Positions 10,360-21,897 of a stretch of DNA of 64,000 bases are shown piece by piece. The stretch is from Siphlonurus alternatus (taxonomy: Eukaryota; Arthropoda; Insecta; Ephemeroptera; Siphlonuridae), in assembly GCA_949825025.1 (NCBI GenBank), contig OX463787.1:2294001-2358000 (forward strand). The letters run 5' to 3'. A model generated the notes under the pieces. That model saw only the letters and a list, made by a program, of their open reading frames with translations. It did not search any database and was not told the DNA's origin. Made by a program: the position numbers and the translations under genes. The number at the start of each line of letters is the position of its first letter. Positions within the stretch are counted from its first letter, which is position 1.

Positions 10360-10924
10360 CGTCATTAGTAGAATTCTCTGTGGAAAAATACTGCTGCGTT
10401 ATCTGTGTCGCCTGTGGATTTATGAGAGTAAATTTTCGCAAGTGTGACGTACATTTTAAATGATATGCAATTTGATCAACTCTTCTCCATTTAAGAAAAC
10501 GATTGCAGCATGTACAGACAAGAGAGTTGTATTTTGTATCGTACGACACTGAAAGTGATTTATAAATATTTGCTATTGACCTAGCTCTCGATTTTTCTTT
10601 TTCAGTTACAGCCTTATGACAGGTACCAATAATTGGCATAGTATTATATAATTTGTTACTATTAGTGAGCAACTTCCTGTTTTTACTTGATTTCTTATTT
10701 TTTGAAGGAATATATTTTGGTCTATTCTCATATTGTCCAGGATAATATTTATTCATATAAAGTTTCAAAACAACAGGGTTTACATGGTGAATTTGACGTG
10801 AAATTCTAGCAATATTGGTACCGGTAGCTAAAATTCTACGCACAGCTTCTTCATATTGGGAATTTATGTAGGGATCGTTTTTCGCTAGCTCCAGTCTTGC
10901 TGCATAATTCATAAGATATGACAT
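10360..10924 (-). CDS. psq-like HTH + C2H2-type finger cassette (psqZ-1)
   Basis: The ATG at 10,924 gives 188 codons. Residues about 20-58 (Y24-E-E-A-V-R-R-I-L ... G-T-N-I-A-R-I-S-R-Q ... V-L-K-L-Y) resemble a Pipsqueak-type helix-turn-helix. The conserved Y-Y-P-G-Q-Y-E-N-R-P-K-Y-I-P follows at about 60-73. A conserved A-R-S-I-A-N segment leads to the finger: C137-x2-C140-x14-H155-x5-H161, with W at 145. H-x5-H spacing is like U1/BED-type fingers. The acidic/serine tail ends GACG|GTTCGTA, phase 1 (565 nt). The class-1 motif lies about 255 bp upstream. This is one of ten tandem paralogues; the closest is at 12,272-12,851. DNA binding is inferred from domain resemblance. Confidence 0.8.
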
Positions 10925-11176
10925 GACAACGTCTGTTAAATCTTGTAACTTTTAAATACCACAGTAGACTTTTGATACAAAACGACAAATAACAATGTTC
11001 AACACACTTTCACACGATATTTTAACACTAATTAACTTTAATGTAGAATATGGCACTTTTTAGTGTAAAAAGAGAGAAAAGAAGCGACGCCACACGTTTG
11101 TGATGATTCCACTTGCTGCTACCAGCTGATGTGTTTGCAGTGTTGCCAGTGTTTGTAACGCGACTAACGCGGGAAT

Positions 11177-11197
11177 GTCGACCATACACATGCGAAC
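11177..11197 (-). promoter_or_regulatory. Shared upstream motif, class 1 (psqZ-1)
   Basis: GTCGACCATACACATGCGAAC lies upstream of psqZ-1. The flank at 11,092-11,130, ACGTTTGTGATGATTCCACT then CAGCTGAT, recurs at 19,564-19,602 next to another class-1-like motif. This suggests duplicated promoters. Confidence 0.5.
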
Positions 11198-11633
11198 TTC
11201 AGTGAGAAATGTGAAAATAAATTATATACATACATATTCATACAGTGGACAACCTGCAAGAATAAAGTAAAAAAAAAAACTGAAAAAATTCAGAGAAACA
11301 CAATTTGGTAACCTCTAATCATTTCTGCAATAAAAAATTTACATGCAGATTAATTGTCCATTTGTAAAATAGTTCAAATATTAAAACAATAAACATAATA
11401 TTTATAAAAAAAATGTTTATATTCCTTCATTCTATAAAAAATATATAAAATGTGAAATACAGCCTTGCAATAAAAAAAAAGAGAGAACACAAAAACGTTT
11501 AGCTTCACAGAATTCATACATATATAATATTTTTTAACAATTTCACGTACAGTACCTAATAATCTATTTTATAGGCCTGGATCCTCCCTCTTTCATCGTA
11601 TACAAAAACATAATCTATAAGTATAGAAATACA

Positions 11634-11709
11634 CAGGGGCGGATCCAGCTTTCGATGTATTTTGGGACCTTGGGGGGGTATCGCCCCCCCCCCCTAGGAT
11701 CCGCGCCTG
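11634..11709. mobile_element. Short hAT-type MITE
   Basis: Terminal inverted repeats CAGGGGCGGATCCAG and CTAGGATCCGCGCCTG enclose 76 bp, including a run of C. The flanks GAAATACA and TAAATACA form a 7/8 target duplication. A longer relative lies at 16,431-16,599. Confidence 0.75.
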
Positions 11710-12271
11710 TAAATACACTGGCTTCAATGCATTTATTTTTATATTATAATTTTTCAACAAAAAAAAAAAAATAATAAAATTAACGAATTACGGTACCGGT
11801 CATATTAGGCGACAGAATTAAAATTTCCCGGCTCTTCGTGAACACGACTTGGCACAGGGCAGACTGTCCTTCTTGGCATATAAAGTAATCCATCCTATCA
11901 TTTGCTTGGTTGTGACTGAGGAAACCATGGAAACCGCTGTCAATATGGTCAGTATTTTATAAAAGAATAAGTGGGGCCCACACCATGTTGAAAAGTTTGG
12001 TGGTGTCTGGGATAATACTTAAATATACCTTATTATATTTATATTATACTAAATTATATTTGTTCTCATTTTTTTTTTTAATAAATGTAAAATTTTCTTT
12101 TATTTTGTACTCACTCTTACACACTTTAACAACTTGTTTTTGTTTTATTTTTATGTTTGACTTTTCACATTAATGCTGTAAATGCATTAATGTAAATGCT
12201 GTAGTGGATAATAAAAAATAAATAAATAATAAAGAACACCAGTCAAAATTTAGTACCGGTATCATACGAAC

Positions 12272-12851
12272 CTTCTTCATTTTCCTCAGAACTTTCTGTC
12301 GAAGAAGAAACCGGCTGTGTTATTTTTGGTGGCCTCTGTGAAGATGACATTTTTGTAAAATATCGATTGTGTTTGGCACTCATTAAATGTTTCGTCATGT
12401 CCTTATCAACTCTCTTCCAATTAAGAAAACGATTGCAACATTTGCAAACAACAGATTTGTATTTTTTAACATATAAAACTCCATCACTACTAAATTGTTT
12501 TGCAATTTTCCTAGCATTCAATTTCTCTCTTCCAGTAATAGCTTCAAAACAAATTCCATCTGGCATTTTATGCTGCACAAGTTTCAATTCGTCATTAGAT
12601 CGTACGTGAATAGAATTTTCGTTTTCCGGTGGTGGAATATATTTTGGTCTATTTTCATATTGTCCAGGATAATATTTATCCATAAAAAGTTTCAAAACAC
12701 TCGGTTTTATCCTCTTTGCATGACGAGAAACTTTAGATATATTAGTACCGGTAACCAAGATTTTATGAACTGCCGCTTCGTATTTAGATTTTAGGTCTGG
12801 ATCCTGTATCATTTGGATCATTTGTTTCACGCTTGTTTTCAACGTCGCCAT
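12272..12851 (-). CDS. psq-like HTH + C2H2-type finger cassette (psqZ-2)
   Basis: From the ATG at 12,851 the exon has 193 codons. D17-P-D-L-K-S-K-Y-E-A-A-V starts the HTH-like region, followed by G-T-N-I-S-K-V-S-R and the Y-Y-P-G-Q-Y-E-N-R-P-K-Y-I-P-P box (60-74). The linker ends in A-R-K-I-A-K-Q-F-S-S-D-G. The finger is C136-x2-C139-x15-H155-x5-H161 with W145. The tail is Ser/Glu-rich, ending GAAG|GTTCGTAT, phase 1 (580 nt). It is about 40-50% identical by eye to psqZ-1 in the HTH, the Y-Y-P-G box and the finger, while the linker and tail diverge. That is the expected pattern for a paralogue keeping both binding modules. Confidence 0.82.
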
Positions 12852-13695
12852 ATTACTCTACGTAAGCTTAAACTATTAAAAATTATAAAGATATTCAGCT
12901 AGACACAAATCTTAAGAGGGCGCTTTCGTTGAGTTTTGAAGTTCAACAAATACTTTTTTTCCAGACAGCTTTTTGAGGGAACTGTTAGAACGAGCAAGTT
13001 AAAAATTTCACCTAGTAGAAAAAAAAATGTTGCTCCAGTTCCTAAAATGTTTAATGATCTATTACCAATTGAATCAATATGGTTTATCGGCACTCCAAGT
13101 TGACGAATAAGGGACTTTTGGCTATTTTTTAAAAAATAAACTAAAAATCGTATAAGGAAACATATCATTTTAGTAAGTAGAAAAGTTTGATGCCTTTTCT
13201 ATAAAAATTATAAGAAGATTTAAAACTGATTAATTCTACCAAATAAATGGGCTGGAATATGCAAAATTGTCATATTTTCATGCAAGAAATTTCTTGGATT
13301 TGCTGCGACTTGAGTTTGTCGGCGAGGACAAACGGAGGAGGCGGAGTCGACTCAAGTCTCCCGCACTCGCCCTCCAGCCGTGATTTATTGCTCAACAGCC
13401 ACCCTTGAGCAGCAGGAAAAAAAAAAGCAGATTTCCTTTTCGTCAAACTACACGTATATAAGATCTTGAGAAACAGATTGTTTATTTACTGATTTCTTTA
13501 CAGGCGATAATAATTATATAAGTAGTTGACGATTATAGAGATTTGTCATAAATAACCCATGTATTATAAACTTTAATTATTTGAGTAATATAATATTATT
13601 ATAATAAGATGAAATAAAATCTGAATGATAAATAATATTAGATTACGGTACATTAAATTTAATATCATGAATCATAATATAATATTATATATATG

Positions 13696-13782
<87 letters not shown>

Positions 13783-14329
13783 CATATTATAAGTAAAATC
13801 AAAAAAATTATTTTTTTGTATAGTGGGTGCAAAACATCGCCTCCTTGTGTGGTATCGCTAACTGTAAAACACCATACTGTTTAAAAAAAAAAAAAACTTG
13901 CGGGACTGTATTAATGAAATGTTATTTTTTACAGCATGAGCATATATTTTATAAATTCTAATGGCAAAAAGTTACTTTTTTTCAAAAATAATAATCAATC
14001 GGTTTAACTCTAATGGCGGGGTGCAGGAAAAAAAGAGAATGAAACGAGCGATATATAAAATTTCATTATACATAGTATAATACTAATTTTTTTTATCCAT
14101 TGTTGATTTTAGTTGAAATAGTCTGTACGTAATGTAAATATATTATCAGAGTGTACAGTTAATCATGCGACATTTATTAATCTTATATTATAATTATATT
14201 ATAGTCTCTCAATTTACAGAGAATATTCAAAAAATTAAACACTTGCATGTCCTTCAAAGTGGCATTTTTTTTATCGTAACATATATCATTGCGTTTATGT
14301 GTGTTTCTCAAGCCTTTAAAAATCATTTT
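12852..14329. other. Spacer with (TA)n tract and GC-rich patch
   Basis: I see no exon. AAGAGGGCGCTTTCGTT occurs at about 12,914, and its complement near 19,478. A purine/GC-rich patch at 13,318-13,380 (GGAGGAGGCGGAGTCGACTC) could be the psqZ-2 promoter area. A (TA)n microsatellite fills 13,701-13,777. Confidence 0.4.
13701..13777. repeat. (TA)n microsatellite
   Basis: About 38 perfect TA units. Further TA tracts lie at about 14,525-14,572 and 17,858-17,899. Confidence 0.95.
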
Positions 14330-14512
14330 GGTCCATTGATAAAAAAAAAAGAAGAGGTATTCGTCCTGACTGAGTCAGGTTTTCCACGGTTCCCTCAGTC
14401 TCACTTCAGCGAATGCTGGGACGCGTAACAGGCCGTGGCCACCATCCATTTGCTACCTTATCCCTATACCCATTACCCCGCCGCGAGCTGTAAGCTCTTA
14501 TAGTGGTGTATC
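14330..14512 (+). mobile_element. 5'-truncated 5S-derived SINE
   Basis: GGTCCATTGATAAAAAAAAA then GTCCTGACTGAGTCAGG, GCGAATGCTGGGACGCGTAA and CTGTAAGCTCTTATAGTGG match the 3' two thirds of the SINE at 38.5 kb. The 5S head is missing. A (TA)n tract follows directly. Confidence 0.75.
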
Positions 14513-14514
14513 CT

Positions 14515-14574
<60 letters not shown>

Positions 14575-14699
14575 CACATAAGGTTGAGACTAAAAAGTTG
14601 CCAAAATATTATTATTATATTTTTCAAAATTATAATCTGGCTACATTTAAAAATCAATTTTGACATATTAGTTACATTTCTATTTTTATCATTATTTGA

Positions 14700-14960
14700 T
14701 ATCTTTATCAGGCACGTAGCAGTGGATAGGGAGGAGTCGTTCTTACCCTTCCGAAGTTCCTATTGGTTCCCACGCGATTCACTTTACTTGGTAGTTAGAG
14801 TCAGGACAGAACAATAGCCAAACCACCGCTCCACCGTGACAGAAGCTTCTGCGCATGCGCGATTTTCTTTCCCACGTGAACCGCGCGTGAGTTTTAAACA
14901 TATTTTTGATAAATCGTGTTTCTTCGTTTCTTCCAGAGACAGCAGCGAGTGTATATGCAA
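14700..14960. promoter_or_regulatory. GC-rich promoter-like island
   Basis: In otherwise AT-rich sequence this stretch holds CTTCTGCGCATGCGCGA (an NRF1-like palindrome), CCCACGTGAACC (CACGTG E-box), TATTGGTTCC (inverted CCAAT) and CGCGCGTGAG. No convincing exon adjoins it on either strand. It could be the promoter of a - strand cassette transcript, or part of a lost gene. Confidence 0.35.
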
Positions 14961-15154
14961 TCATGCAATGTCTAGACTGTAGAGAATTAATTTTTGAAAG
15001 TTAATTAATAATACAAAACTTACGATAATGATTAAAAGTATGCCATCATTAACAAGAATAATAAGAACTAAGGTGATGAAAAAATGTCTGAAATTGATTA
15101 TATAACAATCAAAACAAAGTCGATATAATAAAATATATAATGATCTTGAAGTAC

Positions 15155-15312
15155 GTAATCCTTTTTTTTTTTTTTTACAAAAGGATACACCCCTAAGAGC
15201 TTAATATAGCTCGCGGCGGGGTAATGGGTAGGGAACGGATGGTGCCATGGCCACGGCCTGTTACGCGTCCCATGCAGCTAGCATTCGCTGAGGTGACACT
15301 GAGGTATATAGA
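15155..15312 (-). mobile_element. Truncated 5S-derived SINE, 3' part
   Basis: In - orientation the fragment runs from the sequence ending in CACCTCAGCGAATGC to the TAAGAGCTTAATATAGCTC-like tail and a poly-A-like run at 15,163. It matches the 3' ends of the copies at 38.5 and 40.6 kb. Confidence 0.7.
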
Positions 15313-16430
15313 GGGTGACCACCAGATATCTCGATGTCCAAAACGGTACATGCCCCCAAAATAGAGGCCTGAAGGGCCAAAACCCCCGCCGGAGGTGCGA
15401 TTTTTTTGGGTGTCACGCCCCCTTTTTTACTTTTTTTTTCTTTCTTACTATAGATTTTCATATAATATGAATTGTTTTTTTTTATGAAGCCGTTTTTTCC
15501 GAAAATATTTATTTTAGTTGAAATAAATAAATAAATATATATATATATATATATATAATTCATCATAATACTACAGTAAAATTTTAGATAGTTACAATTG
15601 TTGTCGTTTTGTCCTCTATGAGCTTTAGGCTCGAGCAGAGGGAAAAAAAGAATGATGGCGGAAATACAGGAAACAATAAAATAGATATATTTATATTATA
15701 TGCAATTATGGAATTATGCAATAAAAAATAATAATATTAAGGATATAATACATTAGATAAGCATTACATTACATATATATTACATCATTAACTGATCGAC
15801 CGAGTATAAAATTTAATGCACGAATTCTATTATACAAAATATGTATAAGTGAGTGGCCGGTCCCAAAGAGACGAAATATGAAGTTTGAGCTCACCCTACG
15901 ATAAAAAAGCATCAGGCTGATTCCAGATCAGCCTGAAATCAACCCTGCATCAGAGAATGAACAGACAAATATATTCAAATATTATTGTTTCGACTCAGCT
16001 AGGTCCATGCGCAGTAATTATGATATATATATTATGTATCGTGCTCTGATTGGCCATGCATGCAGCATGTAGTTTAACCGATTCAACCTCCACTTACTAT
16101 ATATATATATACATCAAGTATATACCCTAACAGAGGGTTAAAAAAATTGGTCCAGTAAATGGGCATATGGAAACTATACAGAATTTAGTCGAACTTATAT
16201 ATATGTATAAAGAGGGGCCTAATAAAGATGTATATACGGTGTCATGCATTTTTATTTTTAATAAAAAAAAATAAAATTCCTTGTAGAAACTAGAAATTTT
16301 GGATTCTGACTACAAACAAAAAAGGAATTAAATGGAAATAGGGTCGGTTAAATTTCAAACCAATAATTTTTTCAACCCTTAAAGGGTGTGCAAAGTGAAG
16401 GCTTAATTTTTCTTACGAGGTTTCAATGTT

Positions 16431-16599
16431 CAGGCGCGGATCCAGGGGGGTAGCTGGGAGGGCTGCAGCCCCCCCCCCCCACCCGATATTTTGGATTTAA
16501 CATGGACAATATAGGCATTTCCCCCACTCTAAATTTTTTTTTTAACTTTGGCCTTATGGAGGCAGCCCCCTCCGAATTTTTTTTCTGGGTCCGCGCCTG
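16431..16599. mobile_element. hAT-type MITE
   Basis: CAGGCGCGGATCCAGG at the left and CTGGGTCCGCGCCTG at the right are terminal inverted repeats related to the copy at 11,634. Flanks TCAATGTT and TCAATATA share six of eight bases. The inside is C-rich and non-coding. Confidence 0.75.
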
Positions 16600-17161
16600 T
16601 CAATATATATGTTAAAAAAAAGCTATATTCTAATTATAAGAAATAAATTAAACAATTTATTGAAGTGTTGGAGATGAAAATGGAAAAAATGTGTACAATT
16701 AATTAAGGCGTGCTGTAAAAAGATCGTGATTTACGAGAGATCACGTATTCTATATTATGATCGATTTTTTTTATTTTTTATTTTATTTTTTTTTTTTTTG
16801 CAATATATTATAGCAGGGATTTTATAGTGTAGAGATATAGAACGCTTATGGCCAAAATTCTGAAGTTAGAAGCATTTGGGGGTGTGCCGGTCGCCATCTG
16901 GACGCCCAAATAATAAGTTCTCATTTTCACTTCATCTAGACTTTTTCTTTGGTTTATACGTTAAATGATAGGAAAAATATTTAACATGGGCGTTCGATCT
17001 CTTAACAATGTAATCTCTTTGATTATATTATTGCTAAAAATATTAATGCATTTTTATTTTTATAATTTAATTGTTTGATAATTATATAAGTTGTTCTAAC
17101 AAATTGATCATTTATTCAAGTTTTAGAAACGGAAATGAAAAGAAAAAAAAAGGCAATTAAG

Positions 17162-17430
17162 GATGAATCTCAATATATTGATATCTCGTAATCGTACCGC
17201 CTGAATGCAACAAGACTTGCAGGGGACTTAGAACTCACCATCAATAGGTGGCATACAAATTTTGAAGCGAATCTGTCTTATCAGTTTTGTGAAAACTGAG
17301 GTAGAAGTTTAACATTGGCCTTATGGACGCAAACCGGAAATGGAGCTGTTTAAGTCTTTGGAGCTCTTGTAAGAAAACTGCAAGACTGAATTTGTTCAAA
17401 CCATAAGGGATTAGGTTTTAGAACGTTATC
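17162..17430 (+). repeat. Dispersed 250-bp repeat, copy 1
   Basis: The segment with GTACCGCCTGAATGCAACAA, ACCATCAATAGGTGGCATAC and GGCCTTATGGACGCAAACCG is repeated in inverted orientation at 21,105-21,353 with roughly 90% identity by eye. No ORF. Confidence 0.85.
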
Positions 17431-17854
17431 TATTTTTTTAAGATTATATATATGATGTTCAGTGATCACATATTGATCACTGAGACTTTTCTTTTAATGT
17501 GCATGAGCCAATTTTAATTTAGTAATTCTTACAGATCATAATAAATTTTTGTACTTAAAAATTATTGAATTTTATGACAAAAATTAGTAAAATTTATTTT
17601 TAATAAATGCATGCAATGTAAGTTATACGAGAATGCGGACCTCATTAAAAACTTGCAATATTATAATTTTACAATTAATTAAGTGCATGCATGCATGATA
17701 AAATTGGTTCAGTGAAAACAATTGGTGTAAACGAAAGGAAAATTTTATAAATTACGTTCTGTGTGTCACATCACATGTGCTCAATCCATAATTTTTCCTG
17801 TCCTACTATATTTAGATGAATGATATATAGATCGAGGTCCTGTTGAAACTATAG

Positions 17855-17901
<47 letters not shown>

Positions 17902-18302
17902 CGATGTTTATACCTGCTCCTTTAAATCTGCATTTTATCCCTTATAATTAATTTCTCGACGGTCGCGGGCTGATTTGCTATTATACTTGATTTCTAAGAT
18001 ATAATATAATACTCGTATTTCGAAACGCATGATTAGTATTCGTGTAATTAATGAACATAAATAAAAATTAAAGCGAACTCTATGAAATTATATTTTATAT
18101 ATAAATAGTAATTAAGCGATATATTATGGTACTTTTTTTAATTTAATTGAAAAAAACTCCTGTCAGTGATGTCAGTCCTGTCTCTATAATTTAATAAGTT
18201 CACAATCAACATTTATTTGTACAATATAAATTTTACTCGGTCAATTATCATGCAGATGAGCGAGTATAAATTTAAAGTATTTGTATAATAATTATTATAT
18301 TA

Positions 18303-18574
18303 GAGACCCTTAGAGCCCTTCGTGTCTTATATGGCTAGACATTTTGATGGCTTGAGCGTGGTGATCCAAGTGTGGCGGCGCTGCTGCATCGCATGGGCGC
18401 GGTTCGGCATGGCCCGGCTCTCGCTGCATGGCTACCAGCTACGCGTGCAGCTGAAAGCCAGGCCGTACGTGACCTAAAACCGTGTCCATGCGATGCAGCA
18501 GCGCCGCCACACTTGGACCACGGGCCCACGCTCAGGCCATCAAAATTTCTAGCCATAAGACACGGAGGTCTCTA
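18303..18574. mobile_element. GC-rich 270-bp near-perfect palindrome
   Basis: Arms of about 110 bp are inverted copies, for example GTGTGGCGGCGCTGCTGCAT with ATGCAGCAGCGCCGCCACAC, and GAGACC...AGAG with CTCT...GGTCTC at the ends. The GC content is far above the surroundings. Open frames exist on both strands only because the palindrome lacks AT-rich stops. It is most likely a foldback element from a GC-richer source. Confidence 0.8.
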
Positions 18575-19319
18575 AGTAGCCGAGTCTTTTGTTATATGGA
18601 AATAACTTATCGACTTAATTAATTTTGAGTATTCATGTATTTAATTATCATCTTATTATTAGTTTTTTTATTAATGGCATCCTTTTTATCATTATCGTAC
18701 ATCAAAAATGCATGCACTCGATCTGCTATCTCTGGAAGATACGCAAAAAAATTAAAGGAATTAATTAACGTTGGAAGTAACGCGAGTTACCCAAAAAATG
18801 TTTGAATTTCACGCGGGTGGCTGGTGTTACGAAAAGAATCGAATTGCGCATGGCTGCGGTGGAATACGTCTTCTGTTCTGACCTGCTCGTCTTGACGTCT
18901 TCCCAACGCACTAAGAGATGGCGTTAGCGTTTTCGTCACAAGTCGTTAACATGGGAGAGTTCTATCTCTGTATTATCTCTGATCTTTATTGGTGTATTAT
19001 AGTTCATATAGTACATAACCGCATAATATATATAATTAATGTATAAAATATACATAAATATAAATACACGTATGCATGTATTTATTTTATACTCGTCACA
19101 CAAATTGCTTGCAATCTAACTAAAACTATATTGCTGAAGGGAATGAGAAGGTCCTCAATTGTGTCAATTAATTTTTTTATTTTTAATTTGGGCAAAAAAT
19201 GTCGCAGAGAGAAAAAAAAAAGACGTCTGTAGGCTAATTTTTTCTCCTGCAACTGATTATTGTAATTTCGTTTTAATCAAATGATTTTTTTTAAAAAAAT
19301 GTATAAATTTCACAGTTGA

Positions 19320-19560
19320 TTCATGTTTGTGGTTTTCCCGCACATGTGTGCAGCTATGCTCCGAGCGCGCGACAAACGTCAAGTTAGCAGGAGCAAGCCA
19401 CCCCAGCTTGCTTCGAGTCGCCGTGGCCCACCCCTCAGTGAGAAAACTCTCCCCTCCAGTTTTGGTCTAGCATCGAACGAAAGCGCCCTCTTAAACGCAC
19501 TTGTACACAATATGTTTGCACAAATTTGATAAAAGTCTCTACTTTATCGTTGTAAAAGAG
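19320..19560. other. GC-rich patch left of an orphan promoter
   Basis: CGAGCGCGCGACAAACGTC, CGAGTCGCCGTGGCCCACCC and GAACGAAAGCGCCCTCTTAA stand out against the AT-rich background. The last is the inverted match of AAGAGGGCGCTTTCGTT at 12,914. The sequence is open on the + strand for 68 codons but resembles nothing I know. Confidence 0.35.
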
Positions 19561-19660
19561 CCAACGTTTGTGATGATTCCACTTCGCACATGCCAGCTGA
19601 TATATTTTTTCCGCGGTAATTTATTTTTCGACCTTACTGACACGAACTGCAATAAAATAG
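19561..19660 (-). promoter_or_regulatory. Orphan cassette promoter
   Basis: ACGTTTGTGATGATTCCACT, then CCAGCTGAT, and TCGACCTTACTGACACGAAC (19,628-19,647) follow the same order and orientation as the flank of psqZ-1 at 11,092-11,197. No cassette exon is found to its left before 12,851. It may be a promoter whose exon was lost, or one serving a remote exon. Confidence 0.5.
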
Positions 19661-20238
19661 AGGTACAAGGGCTCTAAATTGATTAAATTGAATGTTCGGA
19701 TGAGACAACCTTCTCTATAATAATAGTATAGCAATGAAGTACACTAATAAATTAGATATATGTTTTTTCTTCAATTAATAATGATAAAAATAATAAAAAT
19801 TTTAATATTACAATATTTGAATATTTCATAAATTTAAAAATATCATTTTGGTTTCATGGTACATGCATAATATTTATAAATGAACTGTTTTCTGTGCATG
19901 CAGGCATTAATTTTATTATTTTTTCCTGAACTCTGTTGTAGGATACTGTGGTCTCAAGTAACTGAATTTAACTTCCTGTCTCCTCGTTAATATGACCTAG
20001 CATCTATAACATTTGCCTGGTTGTGACTAAGGGAACCATGGAAACCTTGGTCAGGAAGGTCGGTAATTGATACAGGATGTTATAGGTATTTTTTAAGCAG
20101 AAGATTTTCTCCTTTTCTCTCCACCCCCCTCCTCCTTCTGTAGTCAGGTGTAAGTAAATAATGTTATACCTCCTATCCCGAGTCTCAGTAAACATAAACA
20201 GTAATCAACTCTTGTAGATTAATTATAAATATACGAAC

Positions 20239-20827
20239 CTCTTTGATAAGTTGGAACGCTTTCCTCTCCTTCAGAACTCTCTGAAGACGATTCTGCGGTT
20301 GTTAGTAACAATGGATCCATTTTGCTCAAATTCTTCAAATGAATCAATATACCACAATGTTTTTTTATAGAAATATTACCAACTTTAGTCCATTCCATAA
20401 AACGATCGCAACATTTACAAACAATAGCGTCGTATTTTTTAACATATGATATTTTATCGGATTTAAACCTGTCTGCTATTTTTTTACCTGTCAATTGTTG
20501 GAATTTAGTACTGGCCTGATCACAAATGCCATTTGGCATTTTATTCATAATTTCTTCTCTTTCAGCGGGAGTATGTGACTTATATTTTTTCTCAATGATT
20601 TTTATATTTTCCGGTGGAATGAATCTTGGTTTATTATCATATTGTCCGGGATAATATGTAGCCATATAAGTTTTCAAACAATTTTCTTCAAGACGCAAAT
20701 TACGACATACTCTTGCATAACATTCACCAGTTTTTAAAATTCTATGTGCTGCTTTATCGTATCTAGCTTTTCGTAATAAATCTGCCATAACTTTTTTTAT
20801 AAAAGGATTTGTTTTGTCCGACGACAT
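20239..20827 (-). CDS. psq-like HTH + C2H2-type finger cassette (psqZ-3)
   Basis: The ATG at 20,827 gives 196 codons. The HTH-like part has R22-Y-D-K-A-A-H-R-I-L and a divergent second helix rich in Arg and Cys. It is followed by Y-Y-P-G-Q-Y-D-N-K-P-R-F-I-P-P at about 58-72. K-K-I-A-D-R-F-K-S-D leads into the finger: C137-x2-C140-x16-H157-x5-H163, with W146. An S-S-E-S-S-E-G-E-E tail ends AGAG|GTTCGTAT, phase 1 (589 nt). The donor heptamer is identical to those of psqZ-1, psqZ-2 and psqZ-6. The class-1 motif TTGGACCATACAAACGCGAA lies 560 bp upstream. Confidence 0.82.
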
Positions 20828-21104
20828 CTTAGTGTATCACTTTAAACTAAACTTTCCAATGCAATTAACTTACGATGGAAACCTAAGTATAATGATTATA
20901 ATAATGTTAAACACACATTAACACGATGTATATTATATAGGTTCTAAGTTTAATAAATATTCCACTTCAACGCGGTAAACAATGAGAAAAATAACGACCG
21001 AAGCGACGCACTTGCATTTAACGAATAATCTCAGTTACTTCGGAATCAAATAATATTTCCCTGCAAACGAATTGAATGAAATAAATTTTAAAAAATCGAG
21101 AATG

Positions 21105-21353
21105 TTCTAAAACTTAATCGCTTATGGTTTGGGCAAATTCAGTCTTGCAGTTTTCTTACAATAGCTCCATTTCCGGTTTCCGTCCATAAGGCCAATGTTA
21201 AACTTCTACCTCAGTTTTCACAAAACTGATAACAGATTCGCTTCAAAATTTGTATGCCACCTATTGATGGTGAGTTCTAAGTTCCCTGCAAGTCTTGTTG
21301 CATTCAGGCGGTACGATTGCGAGATATCAACCTACTGAGATTCATCCTTAACA
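21105..21353 (-). repeat. Dispersed 250-bp repeat, copy 2
   Basis: Inverted copy of 17,162-17,430. It begins AATGTTCTAAAACTTAATCG and ends TTGAGATTCATCC on the complementary strand. It lies between psqZ-3 and its class-1 motif. Confidence 0.85.
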
Positions 21354-21383
21354 GCTGATGCAGCTTTGCGGCGAAAGCTTTCG

Positions 21384-21404
21384 TTGGACCATACAAACGC
21401 GAAC
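21384..21404 (-). promoter_or_regulatory. Shared upstream motif, class 1 (psqZ-3)
   Basis: TTGGACCATACAAACGCGAAC, next to CGGCGAAAGCTTTCG, a short palindrome. The spacing to the start codon is longer than in other cassettes because of the inserted 250-bp repeat. Confidence 0.5.
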
Positions 21405-21562
21405 TTGAAGTCATATAAAATAACTAGAAAAATAACCACTGACCAGTGTTGATCAATTAAACTATGAAAATGTACAATATTGCAATTTTAAATATTGCAA
21501 AAAAAACAAAAAAAAAAATCATATAAAAGGAGAAATTAAATAATTATGCTTAATATGAATTC

Positions 21563-21897
21563 AATGGACAACATACTTGAAAAAAATTTATTGCAGAAAT
21601 GAATAGAGGGTACCAAATTATGCTACTCTGAATTTTTCCAGATTTTTTTGAGACCCGGAACAATTTTTTAATAATTATTGAAAGTCCTGTGATTTCATTT
21701 GGCACCCCTGAAAGCTTAATAAAAAGGATAGAGACTGGACGCCTATTGACGCCTCCAAGGGGCGTGGCCGCACTTTCAATAATTATTTAAAAATAGTTCT
21801 GGGTCTCAAAAAAATTGAAAAAAAAATTAGAGTAGCTTAATTTGGTACCTTTTTTTCATTTCTGCAATAAAAATTTTTCATGTATGTTGTCTATTTA
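21563..21897. mobile_element. Palindromic MITE, family 1
   Basis: Terminal GGACAACATACTTG pairs with CATGTATGTTGTC. Internal TGCAGAAATGAATAGAGGGT pairs with the right-arm TTCATTTCTGCA. The centre includes GGCGTGGCCGCACTTTC. It is the same family as 3,088-3,410. Confidence 0.85.

Larger units (their letters stand above)
15313..18302. other. Repeat-rich spacer
   Basis: No coding exon recognised. It contains CCAGTAAATGGGCATATGGA-type unique sequence, TA tracts, a hAT-type MITE (16,431-16,599) and one copy of a 250-bp dispersed repeat (17,162-17,430). Confidence 0.4.

Noticed and set aside
12899..13168. 89-aa - strand ORF upstream of psqZ-2
   Set aside because: It has no recognised domain and no phase-1 donor, and it is hydrophobic AT-rich sequence.
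13693..13884. + strand ORF starting in alternating Tyr-Ile codons
   Set aside because: It is the translation of a (TA)n microsatellite. The ORFs at 14,503-14,817 and 14,406-14,666 have the same cause.
18335..18575. Overlapping ORFs on both strands
   Set aside because: They arise from a GC-rich palindrome; the two peptides are related by the inversion and match nothing known.
19323..19529. 68-aa GC-rich + strand ORF
   Set aside because: It has no domain or splice context and opposes the locus direction; the GC content more likely reflects a promoter.
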